DNA of 64,000 nucleotides, from positions 14,570,001 through 14,634,000 of the forward strand of contig JAFFJZ010000010.1 of assembly GCA_018340375.1 (NCBI GenBank), read 5' to 3'. This DNA comes from Gonatopus flavifemur (taxonomy: Eukaryota; Arthropoda; Insecta; Hymenoptera; Dryinidae). The translations under genes and the position numbers were made by a program. This document shows, piece after piece, positions 55,550 to 64,000 of the stretch (position 1 is the first letter of the stretch; every line of letters begins with the position of its first letter). The notes under the pieces were generated by a model. That model searched no databases, had not been told where the DNA came from, and was given only the letters and a program-made list of their open reading frames with translations.

Positions 55550-56169
55550 CAAATTCTTTTCCCCAAGTGAAATTCACATTTTTCGTGCTTTGCATTAAAA
55601 AAGTGGCGGAGGAACTATGAGCTACAACAACTTCCAGCGAAAAAGTTATCCGCTAGTGTACGGATTAACTTCGTGGAAAATTTCAGATCGATTGAACTAT
55701 TAGTTTGCAAAATACAACGATTTATTTATAAGCGCGCAACGGAAATCTATCACGATTATGTGTCGTTTATCGGCCGGACACTACGATCCGTAGGAAAGAT
55801 TGTATTCGCTCAATTTTTGAACCACAGTTTTTTGGATTAGAGAATTCGAATATCAAACTATTCTTACGGGATTTTATTTTCTCCATCCATGTTTTTGTTA
55901 TGAACAATTTCATTGAATTTACAGAGAATATAACTCGCTTAGCATTTGAAATCACGTAGAACAGTAATCATATTGGGCAATCAAAAAATCTAAACAAATA
56001 ATAACAAAAAAAATACATATTCAGATCGATGTAACGAAAAATATTCTTATGAGTCAAACTTGCAATTTTTACGCATATGTTTCTTGATGAAAATTAAAAA
56101 CTAAAGAATATTTCCAGTCTCAAATCAATAGTTTCAAAAACATAACTCACCATTACACTCAATGTTTTG
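55550..56169. other. intergenic sequence without a gene
   Basis: No coding region or clear repeat boundary seen. Confidence 0.35.
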
Positions 56170-58403
56170 TTAAGGGGTCTTTCTGGTTAAGATTTTCAAG
56201 AAAAATTTTTTTGCAAACATTTTTTTCTCACAGAAAAAATTGAGATATTGTTTTGAAAATTTGTAGGTATGTTTATTAGACCTTAAATATTACAAAATAT
56301 TTTCTTTCAGATTTAAACAAATTTTTTTCCCGTTATACTAATTCGAACAACAAAAAACACTCAAAAATGACGGTGGGAGTGATTTGGGACGACTGGATGA
56401 TCTGAAAAACTAAAAACAAAGGCAAATAACTCATTGAATTGGCTATCGCATGAACTATGATCTTTTTGAGTGGTCGAAAATTGTCCGATTTGCATCCGAT
56501 TTCCTACCCTCAAAAATCGATTCTTTCGAAAAATGGCCGCCATTTTGTTATTTTTCGATGGGAAAAAATATCCCAATTTATTCGATAGCCACTTCAACAA
56601 GGAATAATTATTTGCCATTTTTTGCTTAGATCATCCGGTCGCCCCAGATCACTCCCACAGTGATTTTTCAGTGTTTTGCTTCCTCGTTAGAGGGGAACTT
56701 CGTGATCGTTTTGAGGAGCCGAAAATTTTTTTGTCTCGAAATTCAAAATCTCCTAGACCAAAATGTTCCTCAGAATTCGGGGAACAATGTTGTGACCGTG
56801 TCTGTCTGTCTGTCTGTGTGGCTGTAGTCCCCCCCCCCTAAGTTTCGTACGCGCATATCTCCCGTTCTGCTTATCCGATCGTTTTGAAATTTTTATCACA
56901 ATTGTGGACTAGGGTGATAGTGGTCCCATATAAGTTTCATCCAAATCAGTTGAAAACTGTGGGAAATTTCTCTTTGGGATCTGTATTTTTTTTTTAAGCT
57001 GCCTTCCCCATGTCCATATTATCCGAATGTCTTGAAACTCTGAGTATATTCGATTCACGAGATGTTAGTTATATTAGGTGTACAAATAAGTTTCCGCGGT
57101 TTGTCAAAAGATGGCCCCACCAGAAGGTTATGGAGAAATTGTCAGATGTAAAACGTAATATCCCAAGTTTAGTCATCTGGCACTACCATAACCTTAAAGT
57201 ACTAGTGATTCCGTATCAGCATCACGTAATTTTTTTCGTGCAAAAATGTCAAGTTTTATTCCGAATAAGCATCATTTGCGGGAACTTTTGATTTACTTCT
57301 TTAATGTGAAAAAATCTGCAGCTGAGGCGCATCGATTGCTTCTAGAAGCATATGGTGAAGCTGCTTTAAGTGAGAGAAGTTGTCAGGAATGGTTTCAAAA
57401 GTTTGAGAACGGTGAGTTTGACGTTAAAGACAAAGAACGCAGTGGAAAGCCGAAAGTGTACGAAGACATGGAATTAGAAGTACTATTGGAGGAAGATTCG
57501 TCCCAAACGCAAAAAGAACTTGCACTTACTCTACAAGTGACTCAACAAGCAATTTCACATCGTTTAAAATCGTTAGGAATGATCCAAAAACAAGGAAATT
57601 GGGTTCCATATGAACTAAAGCCGAGAGACGTTGAACGCCGATTATGCATGAGTGAAATGCTGCTTGCCAGGAATAAAAAAAAGAGTTTTTTGCATCGTAT
57701 AGTCACTGGTGACGAAAAATGGATTCACTACGATAATCCAAAGAAGAGAAAGTCATGGGTTAAGCCCGGCGAACCATCAACATCGACAGCTAAGCCGAAT
57801 ATTCATGGAAAAAAACTCATGCTGTGTATTTGGTGGGATCAGCTTGGTGTCGTGTATTATGAATTGCTGAAACCAAGCGAAACCATTACTGGAGCTCTCT
57901 ACCGAACACAATTGATGAGATTGAGTCGGGCACTTAAGGAAAAACGCACCCATTACTACTCCAGACACGACAAAATTATTCTTTTACACGATAATCAAAA
58001 TGTTGAGAACCGCAGTATAGTTGTGACAACGTGAAATGTTTCGCTCTCTACAAAATTTCGTAATTTAATGATTTATCGTGCACACTTAATTCTTATTCTT
58101 CGTTATATTGTTGATTTTTCCATTAGTAGGCATATTGTGTAAATTTCTCCGAACAACTGGTTTTTGCACGCGATTTTTAGTGAATCTATTCCTAATACAT
58201 TGGTTTATTCACTCGTCGTTTCATATTGTTTCCACGAGGTCTATCCTATTTGTTGATACTTATACACATCTCGTGTACTCACGTATGATAAGACACTCTT
58301 CGTGTGTGCGTGTGTGTTTACCTCGGTACAGTGGATCTCATACTTGCCGTTTATTGGAATTCAAAAATTTTTGTATCATCATATAAATCATATAAACTTC
58401 AAA

Positions 58404-59222
58404 ATGCCAAAAAAAGTGTGTAAAGGATGTTCCAGAGTTGTGGATAAACCGGTGTCTTGTGCTTCATGCAGTGTTATATCACATCCTGGTTCGTCGTGTT
58501 TAGCGAGAAGTCACCATCCATGGCATAATGGAGTACTGATTGACTGCAAGGGGCCTCTTCCGTCTTCTGATACTTCTGTTGATCTTGCGGAAAAATTTGA
58601 TGGCGTGTTGGATCAGTCAGGTTTTTTATCGGAAATTCAGAGCATCGTTGATTCTGCTTGTTCGAAACTCAGCAACCAGCTCAACGCGTTTGGGATCAAA
58701 TTAAATTCTTTATCCAACACTGTGGCGGAATTATCCACGAGATTATCCACCTTGGAATCGTCTGCCCCTTCTTCTTCACAAGGTTTCTACAATGAGGAAG
58801 ATTTGATAGATGAGCTGAATGAACGACATCGAAGAGCATGTAACATTCTACTCTTCAACGTTGAAGAATCTTCGAGGGATGGGTCTCCTGATCATGTTAT
58901 AGTTACTGATCTTCTTCAAAAAATCAGACCTGATACTTACGACAATGTGCAGATTCGTCGTATCGGTAAAAAGAAGGATGCTTCTAAAACTCGTCCGATC
59001 TGTGTCACATTTGCATCACGGAACATACCCATTGAGATTCTTCGTAACAAATCGTTGTACAATGGTTCAATTAGAATATCGCAAGATCGTACCTTGAAGC
59101 AACGAAATCATCTGTCGAACTTACGTGAAGAGTTGAAAAATCTAAATGACCCTTCAAGGACTATTCGCTATTTCAATGGGATACCTAGGATAGTTCCTGC
59201 TCACCAAAGAAAAAACGCTTAA
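58404..59222 (+). CDS. retrotransposon ORF1 protein (zinc finger and coiled coil)
   Basis: A 272-residue protein starting MPKKVCKGCS. Residues C6, C9, C19, C22, H27 and C32 form a PHD-like zinc finger. A leucine-rich helix at about 75-130 should form a coiled coil, and ERHRRACNILLFNVEE begins the RNA-binding-type domain common to non-LTR ORF1 proteins. It would bind element RNA and form the ribonucleoprotein in the cytoplasm. An upstream in-frame ATG exists at 58302, but 58404 lies directly before the zinc finger and follows AACTTCAAA. The frame is intact. Its stop codon overlaps the ORF2 frame. Confidence 0.85.
   Translation: MPKKVCKGCSRVVDKPVSCASCSVISHPGSSCLARSHHPWHNGVLIDCKGPLPSSDTSVDLAEKFDGVLDQSGFLSEIQSIVDSACSKLSNQLNAFGIKLNSLSNTVAELSTRLSTLESSAPSSSQGFYNEEDLIDELNERHRRACNILLFNVEESSRDGSPDHVIVTDLLQKIRPDTYDNVQIRRIGKKKDASKTRPICVTFASRNIPIEILRNKSLYNGSIRISQDRTLKQRNHLSNLREELKNLNDPSRTIRYFNGIPRIVPAHQRKNA
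59210..59216 (+). promoter_or_regulatory. candidate -1 ribosomal frameshift site between ORF1 and ORF2
   Basis: The heptamer A AAA AAC lies in the X XXY YYZ register of ORF1 (AGA AAA AAC GCT TAA), two codons before the stop. Slipping back one base enters the ORF2 frame (CGC TTA ATC GAC CCT TTG GTG TAT TAT), which has no ATG near its start. A downstream pseudoknot or stem was not established. Confidence 0.4.
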
Positions 59223-62078
59223 TCGACCCTTTGGTGTATTATCAGAATGTTCGTGGCTTGAGAACTAAACTTGATCAACTTCATTGCTCTGTTGCTATAT
59301 CAGATCCATGTTATGATATTATTATCTTATCTGAAACCTGGCTGCGCGAGGATATTCTATCTTCTGAAATTGGTTTACATGGCTATGCAGTTTATCGTAT
59401 GGATAGAAACGGACTCACCAGTCAATTTTCACGGGAGGTGGTGTCTTAATCGCCGTTAAGGATACCCATCGGAGCTGTGTCGTCTCATCTTCTTATTCCA
59501 AAGTTGAACATCTTTACGTCAAAGTTTATTTTGGTTCTTTGTCGTTGTTGTTTGGGGCTGTCTACATTCCACCTTCTTCGGATTCTTCAATATACTTGGA
59601 CCATTGTAAAAGCGTTGGCGAAATCCTTCTCAAGGAGAACTTTAACTCCTTATACTTATACGGGGATTACAATTTACCTCATATTTCCTGGAGCAATATT
59701 GATTCCAAATTATCTTTCTCAGTGTTACCTGGTTCGAATCTCAATGAAATGACTTCTGCGCAATATGTTCTCGAATATTTCAATGAATTGAATTTGTTTC
59801 AACTTAATACTTTCAGAAATTCTCATGGTAACATACTTGATCTTATTTTTTCTGATAACGATCGTATTGATGTCAATATTGCTCTGGATCCTTTTCTTGC
59901 GTGTGACAACTTTCATCCTTCTCTTGTATCTAAGCTCAACCTACGTGATAGTGTTTTACTGGTCCCCAATAAAATCATCAAATATAATTTTAATAAGGCG
60001 AATTACAGTGCAATTTGTGAATATTTAGGTTTTATCAACTGGGACGATGAATTGCGTAATCTTAATGTTATTGAAGCTGTTGATTTTTTATACCTTCATT
60101 TATATAATGCAGTTGATTCATTCGTACCCAAGTATGTATCAAGGAATAGTTCTTATCCAAAATGGTTTTCTTCGGAATTAATTAAACTTATTCGTCAAAA
60201 GAAAATTGCTCACAATAGGTACAAAGAGTCAAATTGCTTTGAAGATTACCTAATCTTTAGTCACTTACGAGCTCAATGTAAAGTTTTGACTCGCCAATGT
60301 TACTTGTCTCATCTTCATTACGTTCAAGGGTCCATTCCTACAAATGTCAAAAGCTTTTGGAACTTTGTTAATAGTAAGCGGAATCAGAACGGTATACCCC
60401 TGGTGATGCATTTAGACGGTACTATTGGCAATACTGGTATTGCTATTTCGAACTTATTTGCATCTTATTTCAGATCAGTCTATCAAAATTATCCCGTTGT
60501 TCCTTGTAATTTACCAGAATCTACTTTCAATGTCAATCTTTCCGATTTATCCATCAATATCGGTGAAGTGTTCAATAAAATCTCATCCTTGAAAACTTCT
60601 TCCGGTCCTGGTGACGATGGTATTCCTCCTAATTTTCTAAAATCTTGCAAGTTCGTCATTTCTCGGCCTTTGTGGTTGATCTTCAACAGCTCTTTATCCT
60701 CTGGAATATTTCCTTCCCAATGGAAATCCAGCTTAATTACTCCTATCTTCAAATCTGGGGACCGTTCTGACGTGAGAAACTATAGACCGATTAGTATCAT
60801 GAATGTTATGCCGAAAATTTTTGAAGATATAGTTACTGATAAAATAACACCACTGTTTTCTGATATTATTTCTGATTTCCAACATGGCTTCACTTCTGGC
60901 AAATCTACCGTAACTAACTTGTCTATTTTTTCTCATGTTGTGTCCTCTGCGCTTGATCAAAATGCCCAAGTGGATACTATATATACAGACTTCTCAAAGG
61001 CTTTTGACAGAGTTGATCATAATATATTGTTAAATAAATTAAGTAATCTAGGTATTCGAAGCAATTTCTTGTCGTGGTTACAGAGTTATATTCTGAATCG
61101 TACGCAATCAGTTCGTGTCTCTCAATATTTCTCTGATTCATTTGTTGTATCCTCAGGTGTACCGCAAGGCTCACATCTAGGTCCTTTATTATTTATTATT
61201 TTCATTAATGATATCTCTACGATTTTCAAGTACTGCACACATCTTCTTTTTGCTGATGACCTGAAACTGTTTATGATTATAAGAACTTACAGAGATGCTC
61301 AAAATCTGCAATCTGATTTGGATCGGTTACAATCTTGGTGTGTGCTATCTAATATGTCATTAAATCTCACTAAATGCCATGTGATGAGATTTCATAGAGG
61401 TAAAAATGCTATTTATTTTCCTTATAACTTGTCTCATTCTCTGTTATCACCTATAAATACTGTTCGTGATCTTGGAGTTTCATTTGACTCTCGTTTTAAC
61501 TTCTCAGATCATTACAATCACATAGTTGGTACTTCCATGAAATCTCTCGGATTCATCAAGCGCGTTTGTAAAGATTTTCGTGATCCTGTTGCACTTCGAA
61601 CACTGTATTGTACTTTAGTTAGACCTCATCTTGAGTATGCGTCTCAAATTTGGAGTCCTCATTTAATTCGGGATTGTACAGACTTGGAAAGAGTTCAGCA
61701 TAAGTTTCTGCGTTTTGCTGCCTATCAGATAGGCCGTCCGTTGAGCGTCACTTGTCATGATTACTCATTGATTATGGCTCTACTTAACTTGCCTCCTTGG
61801 AATCACGTCGTTTGTTCAATGATTTTTCATTTTTGTATAAAATTGTTAATGGGAAAATTCGCTGCCCTCAACTGCTTGGACTTGTACGTTTTAATGTCCC
61901 TTCTCGTTTATTGAGGCGCCCTAAATTGTTCAATCCAATTTCTTATAAATCGAGACACGGTTATTCTGATCCGGTAAATCGGATATCTATCCTAGCAAAT
62001 TCTTACAGTGATGTGCTTGAATTATTTTCATCTCATTCTGATCTTAGGAATTCTCTTTCTCTTATTTGTCAAATTTAA
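59222..62078 (+). pseudogene. retrotransposon ORF2 (endonuclease and reverse transcriptase), two frameshifts
   Basis: About 950 codons. The first frame opens YYQNVRGLRTKLDQL and SETWLRED, the start of an AP-type endonuclease. A one-base deletion near 59437 shifts to the main frame, which holds FGAVYIPPSSDS and YLYGDYNLPHISW (endonuclease). The RT then follows: SSGPGDDGIPPNF, NYRPISIMNV, DFSKAFDRVDH, SSGVPQGSHLGPLLF and the catalytic LLFADDLKLF (61249-61260 code FADD). A second one-base deletion near 61793 moves to the last frame (ESRRLFNDFSFLYKIVNGK, stop at 62078). No RNase H domain. The lesions are few, so the copy is young. Confidence 0.88.
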
Positions 62079-62242
62079 TATCTAATTGTCCTTTTCACCT
62101 ATAATTATACACGTTAACTGTTGTTGTAATATAAGATGCATGTAGTCGAGCTTAACATGATGCTTAATGCTTTGATGTATGATATATATAATGTGGTTCA
62201 AATAATGTATATTCTATGTACCAAAGGGTCTTTTATACCCGT

Positions 62243-62272
62243 ATAAACAAAATAAATAAATAAATAAATAAT
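62243..62272 (+). repeat. (AAAT)n tail of the retrotransposon
   Basis: The insert ends with several AAAT/TAAA units just before the mariner sequence resumes (GCTCGTCCACATG). A microsatellite tail rather than poly(A) is known for several non-LTR groups. Confidence 0.8.
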
Positions 62273-62639
62273 GCTCGTCCACATGTTGCGGCGCCGGTAA
62301 AAACATACTTGGAAACACTCAACTGGGAAGTTTTACCCCACCCGCCGTATTCACCAGACTTAGCCCCTTCTGATTATCACCTGTTCCGGTCGATGGCACA
62401 TGGTCTGTCTGAGCAGCGCTTCACATCATATGAAGACACCAAAAATTGGCTAGATTTGTGGATAGCGTCAAAAGATGAAGAGTTTTTTCGACGGGGTATC
62501 CGAATGTTGCCAGAAAGATGGGGAAAAGTAGTGGCAAATGATGGAAAATACTTTGAATGAAACGTAATGTACTTTTCCTTTACAATAAATTCCTAATTTT
62601 TTATAAAAAACCGCGGAAACTTATTTGTACACCTAATAT

Positions 62640-63360
62640 GATATAAATTTCAGGTACATTGGAATTGGGGGGAGGAAAAAAAAGGAAATCAGATTCCTTT
62701 TTGTCTGTTTGTATATCTTCCGTTCGTATTATTCGATCGCAATAAAATTTCCACCAGAGTCATGTGCGGTGTTGATAGTGATTCCATATAAGTTTCAACC
62801 TCATCGTTACAGAAGAACGAGAGGGGTGAGGAGAAATTTTTCGAAAAATCGTGATTTTGCGAACGCGCGTTTCTTCTCTTCCTATCACTCGACCCTGATC
62901 AAACTTGAACCACGTTGTAGTCATGATCCGACAGTGGTCCCATGTAAGTTCCATCCCAGTCGGTTAAAAATTGTGGAAAATTGTTCTTTGGGGTCTGTAT
63001 TTTCTTTGAAAGCATGCCTTCCCCATGTCCATATTATTTTGATTTTGCAGCCGTACGTATCATCGCTTCCCGTTATCCGATTGTAATGAAACTTATACTA
63101 CGTTTCAGTTATGGTCCCATAGGTGTCTCATGCGAGTTTCGTTCCAATCGGTTGAGAATTTTCTTGAGTTTTTTTTTTCATTTTCATATGGAATTTTATC
63201 AAAAACTATAATTTTGGGACAAGGGCATGTTTTCGCTTCATGTTGTCCAATTGCAAATAAATTTATACCACGGTTTAGTTATGATCCCATACTGATCCCA
63301 TACAGTAGGTTTAATCACAATCGGTTGAGAAGTGTGAAAACAGAGTCTTTAGCAATCTGC
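62640..63360. repeat. degenerate tandem units in the right part of the TTAA host element
   Basis: Several units of roughly 100-170 bp share a run of ATCCGAT-like, TGGTCCCATATAAGTTTCAT-like and AATCGGTTGAGAA-like blocks. Copies start near 62735, 62900, 63060 and 63230, and one lies on the other side of the mariner near 56870. A CTTCCCCATGTCCATATTAT block occurs on both sides of the mariner (near 57001 and 63018). The short ORFs here follow the repeats and are not called as genes. Confidence 0.65.
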
Positions 63361-63639
63361 ATTGTTTGACGATTTACTTTGAAAAGTGTCATCATCATTG
63401 GTTGATTAGGAACGAGGAAGCCATGTGCCAATTGGCAGAGTTTTTTTACTTGTTTTGTTATTTAAATTAGTATAACGAACAAAAATTTGTTTAAATCTGA
63501 AACGAAATTTTTTGTTATATTCAAGATCTGATAAACATACCGACAAATTTTCAAAACGATATCTCAAATCTTCCTATGGAAAACAAGTGTTTGACAACAA
63601 AATTTCCTTCGAAAATCTTTTCCAGAAAGATCCTTTAAC

Positions 63640-64000
63640 GAAAAATTTTCAGGATGTATGCTCGATAGTATTATAACGAGTCTCACGGACTACGGGATCC
63701 AGTGGAAGGCATAATTTGTTGAATGTTATTCAATCACAACTCAATGCTCATCGAAGATTATGTCGAACGTACTTCGAAAAAAAAATTCAATTCAAAGAAA
63801 CCAATTCTGACTGTGAGCGTCAGTTTTGACTTGAGCTTGGTCAATTCTTGCCAAGGATAATTTCACGTGGAAGAAAAAGATTCGCAACGTCTGGAATGAT
63901 GTTATCATTTCACGATTGCGCTATTGTAATCTCAAAAATCGCCCAATCTTGGGCTGCGTTGCGCGACTCGAAGAAAAATGATGAATATTTATCCGCGTCA
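63640..64000. other. sequence after the TTAA element
   Basis: No gene or repeat recognised in the last 360 bases. Confidence 0.35.

Larger units (their letters stand above)
57996..62272 (+). mobile_element. non-LTR retrotransposon, CR1/Jockey group, near full length
   Basis: A 4.28 kb insert into a mariner transposase gene. It has a 5' region of about 400 bp, ORF1 (58404-59222), ORF2 with endonuclease and reverse transcriptase but no RNase H, a short 3' UTR and an (AAAT)n tail. The possible target duplication is ATAAT at most (57991-57995, 62268-62272), but the tail sequence makes this ambiguous. The Zn-finger ORF1 and the RT motifs point to the CR1/Jockey group (inference). It has two single-base lesions in ORF2. 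Confidence 0.9.
57246..62560 (+). pseudogene. mariner transposase, open frame interrupted only by the retrotransposon
   Basis: The first part, 57246-57995, is 250 codons ending at the second catalytic motif LLHDN. The second part, 62273-62560, continues ARPHVAAPVKTY through [11 protein letters not shown] (third catalytic Asp) to TGA. Both parts are multiples of three, so the interrupted frame is an otherwise open 345-residue transposase with D34D spacing and no stop or shift. It is inactive now because of a 4.3 kb insert in the catalytic core, but was coding-intact when hit. Confidence 0.93.
57074..62636 (+). mobile_element. mariner copy 3, split by a retrotransposon
   Basis: Same family and same terminal repeats as 1800-3081, with TA at 57072-57073 and 62637-62638. 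Left part 57074-57995 and right part 62273-62636 together make 1286 bp. It differs from copy 1 by a handful of substitutions and lacks its four deletions. It lies inside a TTAA-flanked element and itself hosts the non-LTR element at 57996-62272. Confidence 0.95.
56174..63635. mobile_element. TTAA-flanked host element of a three-level nest
   Basis: TTAA lies on both sides (56170-56173, 63636-63639). GGGGTCTTTCTGG at the left is mirrored by CCAGAAAGATCCT at the right. The arms continue about 190 bp inward (GGTATGTTTATTAGACCTTA, CAGATTTAAACAAATTTTT mirrored). Without the mariner it would be about 1.9 kb. The interior has a second palindrome (about 56360-56690), a GTCT microsatellite near 56795, a C run near 56827, and tandem units of GTGATAGTGGTCCCATATAA type. 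No transposase of its own is seen. Confidence 0.8.

Noticed and set aside
1..64000. CRISPR array or bacterial-type system
   Set aside because: Repeats are inverted or degenerate tandem units of eukaryotic mobile elements; no spacer-repeat pattern or cas-like gene is seen.

Overview
The window looks like nuclear DNA of an insect, probably a hymenopteran (inference). It is AT-rich, with small coding exons, GT-AG introns and one large insect-type cadherin gene. It also holds several mariner elements, one non-LTR retrotransposon and many short inverted-repeat elements, some of which begin ACACGGAGA and end TCTCCGTG. I see no bacterial-type operon, no CRISPR array and no second cellular protein gene.

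Layout. From 1 to 29.6 kb there is no recognisable host gene, only layered transposon debris. This includes two mariners (1800-3081 and 3841-5106), a third on the minus strand (14361-15683), a non-LTR reverse transcriptase fragment split by a 1.5 kb foldback (10614-12633), several hairpin elements, a hAT-like element with arms of almost 500 bp that still carries a small coding exon (21871-23039), and a tandem-array element at 25716-27471. From 29664 to 48732 a single plus-strand gene of 15 coding exons encodes a 1839-residue single-pass cadherin. It has a signal peptide, about 13 cadherin repeats, a membrane-adjacent domain, one transmembrane helix and a tail of about 70 residues. All junctions are GT-AG and the frame closes exactly. 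Its larger introns carry further inverted-repeat elements, a nested pair of DNA elements with a zinc-finger remnant (34201-35431) and an antisense 5S rRNA-like sequence (47898-47997).

From 49.5 to 63.6 kb the sequence is again repeats and ends in a three-level nest. A TTAA-flanked element (56174-63635) holds a mariner (57074-62636), which in turn holds a CR1/Jockey-like non-LTR retrotransposon (57996-62272). Removing the retrotransposon leaves an in-frame 345-codon transposase, so the mariner was coding-intact when it was hit, next to its second catalytic aspartate. The retrotransposon carries a classic A AAA AAC heptamer just before the ORF1 stop, in the frame needed to enter ORF2, which has no ATG.

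How things fit together: the cadherin is the only gene with a likely host role (cell-surface adhesion). Everything else records repeated waves of transposition, and the nests give a relative order of insertion. Several element families recur in the window (TTAA-GGG ends, ACACGGAGA ends, ACAGGGTGTCCC ends, CCCAYGTGGAAA ends), so the copies can be compared directly.
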